A stretch of 42,594 nucleotides of DNA from CBCPNA01 sp965120415 (lineage in GTDB: Bacteria > Bacillota > Clostridia > Lachnospirales > CAG-274), in assembly GCA_965120415.1 (NCBI GenBank), contig CBCPNA010000024.1:1-42594 (forward strand). Reading direction: 5' to 3'. This document shows, piece after piece, positions 1 to 7,998 of this stretch. Position numbers and translations under genes: made by a program. The notes beneath the pieces were generated by a model. It searched no databases, was not told the origin of the DNA, and saw nothing but the letters and a program-made list of their open reading frames with translations. The stretch's first letter is position 1, and every line of letters begins with the position of its first letter.

Positions 1-107
1 CTCATACCCTAATTCCTAAACCTAACTACGGTTCCAAAGGCTACCTGAGGATAGATTGTGCAATGAAAATTAAGCAAATTTAAAACGGTCATGTTTAATA
101 AACTTCT
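1..107 (-). ncRNA. Unidentified leader RNA, cut by the left edge
   Basis: A near-perfect promoter (next entry) fires leftwards, so the first ~107 bases should be the 5' part of a transcript that leaves the window. No start codon with a good ribosome binding site is seen in it. On the minus strand positions 1-45 are unusually G-rich for this genome (AGGTAGCC, GGAACCG, GTTAGG, TTAGGG), which suggests a structured leader. I could not match it to a riboswitch class. The gene it serves lies outside the window. Confidence 0.3.
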
Positions 108-113
108 ATCTGT

Positions 114-142
114 ATTATAGCATTTTTGGAATACAATGTCAA
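114..142 (-). promoter_or_regulatory. Consensus sigma-A promoter reading off the left edge
   Basis: On the minus strand TTGACA (142-137) is followed after exactly 17 bases by TATAAT (119-114), the full vegetative consensus. Expected transcription start is near 107. It is downstream of prfB, so it belongs to the next gene beyond the left edge. Confidence 0.75.
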
Positions 143-341
143 CTTTATATAGTTTACAATTTCGTTACAGAATCTGTTTTATGGCTAAAAAAGGCTAAAA
201 TAGCGTTATTGAACGGTGAGTTTTTAAGTCCAATTTTTATCTTTTTACAATGCGACGCTACAGATTTTTTAAAAAAATAAAAATCAAATCTCATAATTTA
301 TATAATTATGTATTTATTGAGTGTCGTAATAGATAAATAGC

Positions 342-558
342 GCACTTTTTGTATAATAATGTTTTTAAAATCTTTATTTTAATATAATCATTTTTATAAT
401 AGCTTAATTTTAATATAATAATATTTTAAAATCATTAATTTTAACATAATAATATTTATAATAGCTTGATTTTTATATAATAATATTAAAAATAGCCTAA
501 TTTTGATATAGTGATATTTATAAAAGCTTAATATTTGCGTAATAATATTAAAAATCCT
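342..558. repeat. Seven tandem copies of a degenerate 31-bp repeat
   Basis: Units start at 342, 373, 404, 435, 466, 497 and 528, each exactly 31 bp. A typical unit has TTAATTTTAA, then TATAATAATA, then TTTATAATAGC. A still weaker copy may occupy 311-341. The last unit runs into the prfB terminator. The units have diverged by substitution without length change. It lies in the gene-free stretch 1-594; nothing coding was seen there. Period 31 is about three helical turns, so the A/T tracts are in phase and could bend the DNA (inference). Confidence 0.75.
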
Positions 559-575
559 ACTTAAAGTAGGATTTT
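551..575 (-). terminator. Intrinsic terminator of prfB
   Basis: A perfect 10-bp stem (AAAATCCTAC / GTAGGATTTT) with a 5-base loop, followed on the minus strand by a T-rich run, 20 bases beyond the prfB stop codon. Confidence 0.85.
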
Positions 576-594
576 GCTGTTTACTGTTTATATT

Positions 595-1705
595 TTATTC
601 TTCTTTTAGATTAATTAAAGCTGCGTTTATAAAGCTATCTATATCTCCGTCCATAACCGCCTGTATATTAGGCGTTTCTTCTTGTGTCCTATGGTCTTTT
701 ACAAGGCTATAAGGTTGAAAAATATATGTTCTTATTTGGCTCCCCCAAGCTATTTCTTTTACCTCTCCTCTAATATCTTGTATTTTATTTTCTTTTTCTT
801 TAATTTTTAATTCATATAATTTAGCTTTTAATATTTTTAAAGCTTTATATTTATTTTGAAATTGTGAACGTTCGTTTTGGCACTGGACAACGATATTAGT
901 CGGTATATGTGTTATCCTTATAGCAGAAGAAGTTTTGTTAACATGTTGCCCTCCTGCTCCGCTTGCTCTAAATGTATCTATTTTTAAGTCAGCTGGGTTT
1001 ATTTCAAATTCTATATCTTCGCTAATCTCTGGCAAAACATCGCAAGATGCAAAAGATGTATGTCTTCTTCCTGCTGTATCAAAAGGCGAAACTCTAATTA
1101 GTCTATGTACCCCCTTTTCAAATTTAAGATAACCATAAGCATTTTCTCCGGTAACAAGTATCGTTACCGATTTTATACCGGTCTTTTCCCCCGGTATAAA
1201 GCTTAATTCTTCGTAGCTAAAGCCCATATTTTCTATTCATCTTGTGTACATCCTAAAAAGCATATTAACCCAATCGCAAGCCTCGGTACCTCCGGTACCA
1301 GAATGCAGGGTTAATATAGCGTTGTTTTTATCGTATTCTCCTGTTAAAAGAGTTGCTATCTTTATATTTTCATAATCTTTTAAAAATTCTTGCTTTAAAG
1401 CTTTAACCTCTTTTAAAAAGATAGTATCTTCTTCTTCTTTTGTAATTTCTATTAATGTTAATAAATCTTCATAGCATAAGACTAAATTTTTATATCTATC
1501 TACCGTATTTTTAAGCTGTTTTATTTGCTTTGATACTTGGCTAGCTTTTGCTATATCCGTTCAAAAATCTGGGCTAGCTGTTAAGTTTTCTAAAGCTTCT
1601 ATTTTTAAAATTTTATTATTTACTTCAAAGAGATTTCCCCATTTCTTTTAATTTGCTTTTATATGGTTGTAATTCTGATAAAATCTGTTCAAACTCAAAT
1701 AACAA
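595..1705 (-). CDS. prfB: Peptide chain release factor 2, with programmed +1 frameshift and two in-frame UGA codons at Trp positions
   Basis: RF2 releases the nascent peptide at UGA and UAA stops. The reading starts at TTG (1705-1703) behind AAGGAAGTGA, runs 26 codons to CTT TGA (1630-1625), shifts +1, and continues to TAA, giving 369 residues, the normal RF2 length. Two more TGA codons interrupt the shifted frame at 1563-1561 (residue 48, context SPDF*TD) and 1239-1237 (residue 156, context MYTR*IENMGF). Both coincide with tryptophans of E. coli RF2 (PDVW, YLRW). Trp codons DWV and AWG in the same gene are TGG. The UGA-reading SPF motif and the catalytic GGQ are present. A conventional caller would report only a 210-residue piece beginning at 1227. 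It follows secA, the usual Bacillota order. It could be a pseudogene, but no other damage is visible. Confidence 0.85.
1625..1639 (-). promoter_or_regulatory. prfB programmed +1 frameshift site
   Basis: On the minus strand the sequence reads GGG AAA TCT CTT TGA A. The slippery CTT TGA matches the known RF2 autoregulatory site, where scarce RF2 lets the ribosome slip +1. The G-run that normally acts as an internal Shine-Dalgarno about 3 bases before CTT is displaced to 6 bases before it. Without the shift, translation ends at this TGA (and again at TAA three codons on). Confidence 0.9.
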
Positions 1706-1751
1706 AAAATCACTTCCTTAATCAAATTTATCTATCTTAAAAGTATCGTTT

Positions 1752-1780
1752 ATATTTGCCCTTTCCAAAAGGGCAAATAT
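1752..1780. other. Perfect hairpin between secA and prfB
   Basis: A 10-bp perfect inverted repeat, ATATTTGCCC / GGGCAAATAT, with a 9-base loop in the 160-bp gap between the two genes. On the minus (coding) strand it is followed by AAACGATAC rather than a T-run, so it is not a clear terminator. It could be an RNA stability or processing element. Confidence 0.6.
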
Positions 1781-1865
1781 CGTATCTAAGCTTTTCTTTT
1801 TTATTAATCATATTTTTCATCATCTTTATTTATAAAGTTATTTATATTAAAATTGCATAGCCTAT

Positions 1866-4433
1866 TTATTTATTACCGCAGCATTGCTTATATTTTTTAC
1901 CGCTTCCGCAAGGGCAAGTGTCGTTTCTACCGACTTTTGGTTCTTCTCTTTTTATAGGAATTTTAGTAATATTATCTTTATTTGTTGAAGTTATTTGTAT
2001 AGGGGACTGGTTAAGCTCTATGTTTGTGCTAATTTTCATATTAAATAGCCCTCTTATCGTTTCATATTGTATCGTATAGTTCATATCATCGAACATATCA
2101 TGGCTTAAATTTTTGTATTCTATAATAGGGTCACGTTGCCCATAAGCTCTAAGCAATATCCCTTGCCTCATTTGCTCTATATTATCAAGATGCTCCATCC
2201 AGCGCTGGTCAACTACTTTAAGAAGTATAATTCTTTCAAAATCTCTTAAATTTTCTGATTTTATCTCTTCTTCTTTTTTACGGTAATATTCTAAAGCTCT
2301 TTCATTAATAATATCTAAAAGCTTTTCTTTTGTAAGCTCATGTTTTTCTTCATCTAAAAATGCTATTTTACCTATCTGGAAAGGGTGGAGCGCCTCGTTA
2401 AGCCCTATCCAGTTCCATTTCTCTGGATATTCATCTTCATTTGTGTATAAATCGACTTGCCCAGCCATAACATTTTTTATCATTTTTAAAATACTTTCAT
2501 GTATATCTTCACCTTTTACAACTTTCATCCTTTCAAGATATATGATTTCGCGCTGGTCGTTCATAACCCTATCGTATTCTAAAAGATGCTTTCTTATAGA
2601 AAAGTTATTGCCTTCAACCTTTTTTTGAGCATTTTCTATACCTTTAGTAAGTGTAGAATGTTGTATTGCCTCATCTTCTTCAATTTTTATAAGAGTAAAT
2701 ATTTTAGAAAGCCTTTCGCCCCCAAAAAGGCGCATTAAATCATCTTCTAAAGAAATATAAAATCTAGATTCGCCTTCGTCTCCTTGCCTACCAGCGCGCC
2801 CTCTAAGCTGGTTATCTATACGCCTAGATTCGTGCCTTTCTGTACCTATTATTTTAAGCCCTCCGAGCTCTTCTACCCCTTCTTCTAGCTTAATATCTGT
2901 ACCTCTACCAGCCATGTTGGTTGCTATAGTAACAGCACCCTTTCTTCCGGCAAGCTCAACGATTTCTGCCTCTTTTGCATGATGCTTAGCGTTTAGCACC
3001 TGGTGCTTTATACCTTCTTTTTTAAGCATTTTGCTAAGTTGTTCTGATTTTTCTATAGTTACTGTACCTACTAATACTGGTTGCCCCTTTTTATAAGATT
3101 CTTTAACATCTTCCACTATAGCGTTTAATTTAGCCTTTTCTGTTTTGTATACAACATCTGGATGGTCAATACGCTTGATAGGCTTATTTGTAGGTATCCT
3201 AACAACATCAAGGCTATATATTTCTCTAAATTCGCTTTCTTCTGTTTCTGCTGTACCCGTCATGCCTGCTTTCTTTTTGTATTTGTTAAAAAAGTTTTGG
3301 AAGGTAACCGTTGCTAAAGTTCTGCTTTCTTTTTTAATTTTAACCCCTTCTTTTGCCTCTATAGCTTGATGAAGCCCGTCTGAATATCTTCTTCCGTCCA
3401 TAAGCCTTCCGGTAAATTCGTCTACAATAATTATTTCGTCTTCATGTACAACATAGTCTTTATCAAGTTGCATTATAGAATTTGCTTTTAAGGCGTTATT
3501 TATATGATGTTGTATTTCTAAATTTTCTGGGTCGGCTAAATTTTCTATATTAAAAAACTTTTCTGCCTTATGCACCCCTTCTTGTGTTAAAGCAACTGCT
3601 TTTACCTTTTCATCAACAACATAATCGCCCTCTTCTATTATCTCTTCTTTTGTTAAAGGGTTTAAAGCTTGGTCTTCGTTTAATATTTTACCCCTTTTTA
3701 ATGTTTTTACAAATGTATCAGCCACCTGATATAAATGTGTAGATTTACCGCTAGTACCAGAAATAATAAGAGGAGTCCTTGCCTCATCTATAAGCACAGA
3801 ATCGACTTCGTCTATAATAGCATAGTTTAATTCCCTTTGGGTTATATGCTCTTTATTTACAACCATGTTATCCCTTAGATAATCAAAGCCTAGTTCATTA
3901 TTAGTTGCATATGTTATATCTGCCGCATAAGCTGCTTTTCTTTCTTCTCGTTGCATATTTGTTAAAATAACCCCGACTGTAAGCCCTAAAAAGGAATGTA
4001 TTTGCCCCATAAGCTCTGCGTCACGCTTTGCAAGATAGTCATTAACTGTAACAATATGCACCCCTTTTCCAGATAGCGCATTAAGATAAGCTGGTAGAGT
4101 TGATACTAATGTTTTACCTTCACCAGTTCTCATTTCTGCTATACGCCCTTGATGCAAAATAATGCCCCCCATAAGCTGTACCCTAAAGTGCTTCATACCG
4201 AGTACTCTCTTTCCAGCCTCTCTTACAACAGCAAAAGCCTCTGGTAAAAGGCTATCTAGCGTTTCTCCATCTGCATATCTTTTTTTAAATTCATTCGTCT
4301 TTTCTTTTAGCTCTTCGTCTGAAAGCTTAGACATATGCTCATCGTAACTTTCTATTTCAAGCAAAATAGGCTCAATACGCCTTAATTCCTTTTCACTATA
4401 ATTACCAAAAATCTTTTCTATTAAACGAAACAA
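1866..4433 (-). CDS. secA: Preprotein translocase ATPase SecA
   Basis: SecA is the motor that drives unfolded preproteins through the SecYEG channel at the inner face of the membrane. All landmarks are visible: Walker A (MRTGEGKT, about residue 100), Walker B region (IDEVDSVLIDEARTP, about 210), MTGTAETEE, NMAGRGTDI, the QLRGRAGRQGD helicase motif, and a C-terminal zinc/SecB-binding tail CPCGSGKKYKQCCG. Length 855 is normal. The start is TTG, 5-6 bases behind AGAGGTG. prfB follows 160 bp downstream. Confidence 0.98.
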   Translation of the reverse strand: MFRLIEKIFGNYSEKELRRIEPILLEIESYDEHMSKLSDEELKEKTNEFKKRYADGETLDSLLPEAFAVVREAGKRVLGMKHFRVQLMGGIILHQGRIAEMRTGEGKTLVSTLPAYLNALSGKGVHIVTVNDYLAKRDAELMGQIHSFLGLTVGVILTNMQREERKAAYAADITYATNNELGFDYLRDNMVVNKEHITQRELNYAIIDEVDSVLIDEARTPLIISGTSGKSTHLYQVADTFVKTLKRGKILNEDQALNPLTKEEIIEEGDYVVDEKVKAVALTQEGVHKAEKFFNIENLADPENLEIQHHINNALKANSIMQLDKDYVVHEDEIIIVDEFTGRLMDGRRYSDGLHQAIEAKEGVKIKKESRTLATVTFQNFFNKYKKKAGMTGTAETEESEFREIYSLDVVRIPTNKPIKRIDHPDVVYKTEKAKLNAIVEDVKESYKKGQPVLVGTVTIEKSEQLSKMLKKEGIKHQVLNAKHHAKEAEIVELAGRKGAVTIATNMAGRGTDIKLEEGVEELGGLKIIGTERHESRRIDNQLRGRAGRQGDEGESRFYISLEDDLMRLFGGERLSKIFTLIKIEEDEAIQHSTLTKGIENAQKKVEGNNFSIRKHLLEYDRVMNDQREIIYLERMKVVKGEDIHESILKMIKNVMAGQVDLYTNEDEYPEKWNWIGLNEALHPFQIGKIAFLDEEKHELTKEKLLDIINERALEYYRKKEEEIKSENLRDFERIILLKVVDQRWMEHLDNIEQMRQGILLRAYGQRDPIIEYKNLSHDMFDDMNYTIQYETIRGLFNMKISTNIELNQSPIQITSTNKDNITKIPIKREEPKVGRNDTCPCGSGKKYKQCCGNK

Positions 4434-4587
4434 TGTTAAACACCTCTTTATTACTTTTCTTAAAATGTAGCTATGTAATACTTTATATTACATAAATTTA
4501 TATAAAATTATATAATCTTAAACCTTTTATTATATAACTAATATTTGCATTATATAAAAAAATATTTAAAAATAAATTTGTTAAAAA

Positions 4588-5076
4588 TCACCATGTATTT
4601 TTATGTAATTTGCCCTCTAGCAAAAGAGAAGGAAAGTTGTTTTGCCTTAAAGCCTCAAATAATATTATAGCAACAGCATTAGCTAAATTTAAAGAGCGAT
4701 ACTTTTCTAAAATAGGTATCCTTATACAAGTTTCTTTATATTTTAATAAAATATCTTCTGGTATGCCTGCGCTTTCTTTACCGAACATAAAAAAAGCATC
4801 ATCGCTGTAAGAAAAGCTGGTATAAGGCTTTAAAGCTTTAGTTGTTACCATAAATATCGTAGGATTATTATTAATTTTTAAAAAATGTTCAAAATTTTTA
4901 TAGTAATAGACAGACAAATCTTGCCAATAGTCAAGCCCTGCTCTTTTTATCGCTTTGTCCGAAATATCAAACCCTAAAGGCTCTATAATATGAAGTTTTG
5001 CGCCAGTGGCAACGCATGTCCTACCTATGTTGCCTGTGTTTAATGGTATTTCTGGCTCTAATAAAACAATATTCAT
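4588..5076 (-). CDS. trmL: tRNA (cytidine/uridine-2'-O-)-methyltransferase TrmL
   Basis: A SPOUT-class methyltransferase that modifies the 2'-O of the wobble base in certain leucine tRNAs. The sequence opens with the family signature IVLLEPEIPLNTGNIGRTC, has AGLDYW, FMFGKESAGIPEDIL and a C-terminal knot region RSLNLANAVAIILFEALRQ. The 162-residue length is typical. ATG start with AGAGGTGAAAAT upstream. It ends in TGA, one of only two UGA stops found here; reading through would add about 29 AT-rich, unconserved codons, so UGA must stop translation in this gene. Confidence 0.93.
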   Translation of the reverse strand: MNIVLLEPEIPLNTGNIGRTCVATGAKLHIIEPLGFDISDKAIKRAGLDYWQDLSVYYYKNFEHFLKINNNPTIFMVTTKALKPYTSFSYSDDAFFMFGKESAGIPEDILLKYKETCIRIPILEKYRSLNLANAVAIILFEALRQNNFPSLLLEGKLHKNTW

Positions 5077-5178
5077 ATTTTCACCTCTTTAGAGATTATT
5101 TTACTATAACGATTATAATATTTCAACATTTTTTTAACATTTTTTAAATTTTAATACTTATTTTTAAAAATTAAAATC

Positions 5179-5211
5179 GCACCTTCAAATATTGTGCAAT
5201 ATTTGTGGTGC
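5179..5211 (-). terminator. Intrinsic terminator of fba
   Basis: Stem GCACC / GGTGC enclosing a second inverted repeat CAAATATT / AATATTTG, followed on the minus strand by GATTTTAATTTTT. It begins 8 bases after the fba stop codon. Confidence 0.8.
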
Positions 5212-5218
5212 AATTTTA

Positions 5219-6166
5219 TTATCTTAATGAATTTTTAGAGCCTAAAACATTTTCTATTTTATTTTCCACCATTTTTTGGATAGCATCTCTTGCCGCTCCT
5301 AAATAACCTCTTGGGTCTATTTGTTCTGGTTTTTTAGCAAAAAATTCTCTCACATTAGCCGTCATAGCAAGCCTTAAATCTGTATCCATATTTATTTTGC
5401 AAACAGCCATGCTAGCTGCCTTTCTTAGCATATCATCTGGTATACCTCTTGCTCCACCTATTTTGCCCCCATATTCATTGCAAATTTTAACGCTTTCTTG
5501 ATCGACAGAAGATGCCCCATGTAACACAATAGGAAAGTTGTGTATACCTTCGCTTTCTAGCTTTTCTGTTATGCTTTCTAATATATCAAATCTTAATTTA
5601 GACTCACCTTTAAATTTATAAGCTCCATGGCTTGTCCCTATAGCTATAGCTAAAGAATCAACGCCTGTCCTTTTTATAAAATCTACAGCTTGATTAGGGT
5701 CTGTATATGTTGCATGCTCAGCTGCTACGTTAACATCATCTTCCACCCCCGCAAGCTTGCCTAGCTCTGCCTCAACAACAACCCCTCTAGCATGCGCATA
5801 ATCGACAACCTCTTTTGTTTTGGCGACATTTTCTTCATATTCAAAATGGGAGCCATCAAACATAACAGAAGTAAAGCCAACCTCTATAACCTTTTTTACA
5901 GTATCTATATCTGGCCCATGGTCAAGATGGAGCGCTATATCGATACCTGTATCTTCTATAGCTGCTTTTACCATAGCCATTAAATATTTGTCGCCAGCGT
6001 ACGCAAGAGCGCTTTTAGATACTTGTAAAATAACAGCCGAATTAAGCTTACAAGCAGCGTTAACAACCCCTTGGATAATCTCCATATTATTAATATTAAA
6101 AGCTCCTATAGAATATTTGCCAGCATAGGCTTTTTTAAACATTTCTTTTGTTGTTACTAAAGCCAT
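5219..6166 (-). CDS. fba: Fructose-1,6-bisphosphate aldolase, class II
   Basis: The zinc-dependent aldolase of glycolysis and gluconeogenesis, cleaving fructose 1,6-bisphosphate to glyceraldehyde-3-phosphate and dihydroxyacetone phosphate. Metal-site histidines sit in HLDHGPD (about residue 80), GTSHGAYKFKGE and VLHGASSVD. The 315-residue length fits the class IIA FbaA group. ATG start behind AAAGGGGACAT. It is a single-gene unit with its own promoter and terminator. A related tagatose-bisphosphate aldolase activity cannot be excluded from sequence alone, but stand-alone glycolytic aldolase is more likely. Confidence 0.93.
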   Translation of the reverse strand: MALVTTKEMFKKAYAGKYSIGAFNINNMEIIQGVVNAACKLNSAVILQVSKSALAYAGDKYLMAMVKAAIEDTGIDIALHLDHGPDIDTVKKVIEVGFTSVMFDGSHFEYEENVAKTKEVVDYAHARGVVVEAELGKLAGVEDDVNVAAEHATYTDPNQAVDFIKRTGVDSLAIAIGTSHGAYKFKGESKLRFDILESITEKLESEGIHNFPIVLHGASSVDQESVKICNEYGGKIGGARGIPDDMLRKAASMAVCKINMDTDLRLAMTANVREFFAKKPEQIDPRGYLGAARDAIQKMVENKIENVLGSKNSLR

Positions 6167-6202
6167 TGTAAATGTCCCCTTTCAGAAAAAATCTATATTA
6201 TA

Positions 6203-6231
6203 ATTATAATACGTTTTTATAATTTATACAA
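6203..6231 (-). promoter_or_regulatory. Promoter of fba
   Basis: On the minus strand TTGTAT (6231-6226), 17 bases, TATAAT (6208-6203), then a 40-base leader to the fba start. Confidence 0.65.
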
Positions 6232-6310
6232 TTATTTTTTAATTTATTTTAACATATTTTAAAATAGGCTTTAATAAAATATAATTATAATTGATTAAGG
6301 AGGTATTTTA

Positions 6311-6718
6311 ATGAGTATAAAAATAGTTGCAGTAAAGCTAAATGATATAATAAAAAAGAGCATTTTATTTTTGATTGGTATTATTATTTTAATAATGATG
6401 ATTTATTTTTTTATGCCAAAATCAAAAACTACAGCAAAATATAACCCGGGGACATATACTGCTCAAATAATTTTACATAGCAACCCAGTTTTAGTTGAAG
6501 TTAGCGTTTCTGAAGATGAAATTTTAGATATTTCTTTATCAAATATGAACGAAACACAGTCTGTATTTTATCCATTATTTGAACGTTCTATAGCTAGCGT
6601 TGAAAGCGAAATTTTAGAAAATCAAACTACCGTTGTAACAAGTAGCGCAGATGATAGCGTTACAAAAGAAATTATTGTTAAAGCAGTTGATAAAGCTTTA
6701 GAACAAGCAAAAAAATAA
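6311..6718 (+). CDS. Membrane-anchored FMN-binding domain protein
   Basis: 135 residues: a cytoplasmic N-terminus, one membrane segment (about residues 17-35, ILFLIGIIILIMMIYFF), then an extracellular FMN_bind-type domain. Family features seen are GTYTA near the domain start, the LSNMNETQSVF block, and a C-terminal VTSSADDSVTKEIIVKAVDKAL, where the Ser/Thr-rich stretch resembles the site that carries covalent flavin in related proteins. Such domains act in extracytoplasmic electron transfer; the partner here is unknown. ATG start behind AAGGAGG. It is divergent from fba. Confidence 0.7.
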   Translation: MSIKIVAVKLNDIIKKSILFLIGIIILIMMIYFFMPKSKTTAKYNPGTYTAQIILHSNPVLVEVSVSEDEILDISLSNMNETQSVFYPLFERSIASVESEILENQTTVVTSSADDSVTKEIIVKAVDKALEQAKK

Positions 6719-6756
6719 ATTTTTATATATTTTATATAAATTTATATAGTATAGTA

Positions 6757-6784
6757 TTGCTTTTTTTATATTTTATGATATAAT
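6757..6784 (+). promoter_or_regulatory. Promoter of the folT unit
   Basis: TTGCTT (6757-6762), 16 bases, TATAAT (6779-6784). The expected start near 6791 lies just before the riboswitch. Confidence 0.55.
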
Positions 6785-6806
6785 GTTTTAGAAATTTAAT
6801 TTTTAA

Positions 6807-6903
6807 GCAGAGTAAAAAATTGTGCGTTAAGTGATAATAAGACGGGGAGTTGCTTATTATACGAAAAGATTTTTCTTGCGATACAATTTTTGCATCCCGC
6901 TGC
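6807..6903 (+). ncRNA. Tetrahydrofolate (folT-type) riboswitch
   Basis: The aptamer is closed by GCAG (6807) and CTGC (6900). It carries the conserved blocks AGAGTA, GTGCGTTAAGTG, GACGGGGAG, ACGAAAAG, CTTGCG and GCATCCCGC, in the order known for the THF riboswitch of Bacillota; the GGGA and TCCC elements can form its pseudoknot. The next gene is a folate transporter subunit, as expected. Just downstream CCTTTCC (6910-6916) can pair with the folT ribosome binding site GGAGGGG (6941-6947), and a GCTAC/GTAGC hairpin (6902-6927) competes with the closing stem, so control is probably at translation initiation. Confidence 0.88.
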
Positions 6904-6951
6904 TACTAACCTTTCCATGTTTGTAGCAAATCAAATTATAGGAGGGGTTTT

Positions 6952-7503
6952 TTGAAAATTTTTAATACATTTAAACGATCATTTTTTGAATTAAAAAGGC
7001 TAAATACTATAGTCGCATGTGCTTTTTTGCTTGCGCTTTCTATAGTTTTGGGGCGATTTTCTTTCAAAATAGAGGGGGTTGCCAGCATAACATTTTCTTT
7101 TATAGCAAATTCTGTTGCTGCTATGCTTTTTGGGCCTTGTGCGTCAGCTATTTTAGGCGCTCTGACAGATATATTAAATCATTACATAGACCCAAAAGGG
7201 AGCTATTTTTTTGGCTTTACGCTAGATGCCTTTTTAGCTGGTATTATTTACGGCTTATTTTTATACAGAAATAATTATAATGCATATAGCAAAAAAGCGC
7301 TTTTTAGCCGTATTATTTTAGCCAAAATAATAATAAGCATATTTATAAACTTAGGCCTTGGCACCTTTTGGTATTCTACCATACAAGGTAAAGGCTATTT
7401 AGTATTATTACCTGCACGCATAATAAAAGAGCTTGTCGTAACCCCTATCCATATAATTATATTATTTTTTATTTTACCAACTATAAATAAAATAAAAAAA
7501 TAA
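6952..7503 (+). CDS. folT: Folate ECF transporter substrate-binding subunit FolT
   Basis: The membrane S-component that captures folate and works with the shared EcfT-EcfA-EcfA' energising module encoded elsewhere. The 183 residues contain about six hydrophobic segments; FGPCASAILGALTDILNHY and GSYFFGFTLDAFLAGIIYG are typical of the family, and GTFWYSTIQGKGYLVLLPARIIKELVVTPIH is the C-terminal signature. The start is TTG, placed by GGAGGGG 4-5 bases upstream. The THF riboswitch immediately before it fixes folate as the substrate class. Confidence 0.92.
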   Translation: MKIFNTFKRSFFELKRLNTIVACAFLLALSIVLGRFSFKIEGVASITFSFIANSVAAMLFGPCASAILGALTDILNHYIDPKGSYFFGFTLDAFLAGIIYGLFLYRNNYNAYSKKALFSRIILAKIIISIFINLGLGTFWYSTIQGKGYLVLLPARIIKELVVTPIHIIILFFILPTINKIKK

Positions 7504-7534
7504 TATAAAAAACATATTTTAATAAAGGTGATTT

Positions 7535-7939
7535 ATGTTTTATACAACAGTTAATGTAAGATATCAAGAAACAGACAAAATGGGTATAGCCCACCATAGC
7601 GTTTACCCTATATGGTTTGAAGAGGCAAGGACAAACTTTATAAAAAATATAATAGGCATATCTTATACAGAAATAGAAAAAAGAGGTGTTTTATTACCCC
7701 TTGTAAGCCTTAGCTGTAAATATATAAAGCCTGCTTTTTATGAAGATGTTTTAGCTATACATACAAAAATATTAAACCTAACAAATGTTACAATAACGTT
7801 TGAATACAATATTTTTAAAAATAATGCAATAATAACAAAAGGTACAACACAGCACCCTTTTCTTGATAAAAATTTTAATATTATAAATTTAAAAAAATAT
7901 GATAAAGACTTATTTTGTTTAATAAACTCTGTTATTTAA
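7535..7939 (+). CDS. Acyl-CoA thioesterase, 4HBT / YbgC-like
   Basis: A single hot-dog domain of 134 residues. The N-terminal YQETDKMGIAHHSVYPIWFEEAR is the 4-hydroxybenzoyl-CoA thioesterase/YbgC signature, with the Asp-Xaa-Met-Gly-Ile-Ala-His catalytic loop. These enzymes hydrolyse short-chain or aromatic acyl-CoA thioesters; the substrate is not predictable here. ATG start behind AAAGGTGAT, 31 bases after folT, so probably co-transcribed with it. No link to folate is known. Confidence 0.85.
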   Translation: MFYTTVNVRYQETDKMGIAHHSVYPIWFEEARTNFIKNIIGISYTEIEKRGVLLPLVSLSCKYIKPAFYEDVLAIHTKILNLTNVTITFEYNIFKNNAIITKGTTQHPFLDKNFNIINLKKYDKDLFCLINSVI

Positions 7940-7963
7940 AATTAAATTTTTTAAAAAAAGCTA

Positions 7964-7992
7964 TTGACAATATTTAGAAAAAATGTTATTAT
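7964..7992 (+). promoter_or_regulatory. Promoter of a candidate small RNA
   Basis: TTGACA (7964-7969), 17 bases, TATTAT (7987-7992) on the plus strand, directed into a region with no reading frame and ending at the recN tail. Confidence 0.65.
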
Positions 7993-7998
7993 ATCCTA

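Noticed and set aside
1..70. c-di-GMP riboswitch or rRNA end on the minus strand
   Set aside because: There is passing similarity (CATTGCAC, GGTAGC, AACCG), but the 5' half of a GEMM aptamer is absent and the rRNA-like words are not in the right order.
342..558. CRISPR array
   Set aside because: The repeats are contiguous without spacers, degenerate and almost pure A/T; no cas genes are present.
595..1227. A short 210-residue RF2 starting at ATG 1227
   Set aside because: It lacks the N-terminal domains of RF2, has no ribosome binding site, and homologous sequence continues upstream through UGA-interrupted frames to a TTG with a good site.
1752..1780. Terminator separating secA and prfB
   Set aside because: The stem is perfect but the minus strand lacks the T-run that an intrinsic terminator needs, so I list it only as a hairpin.
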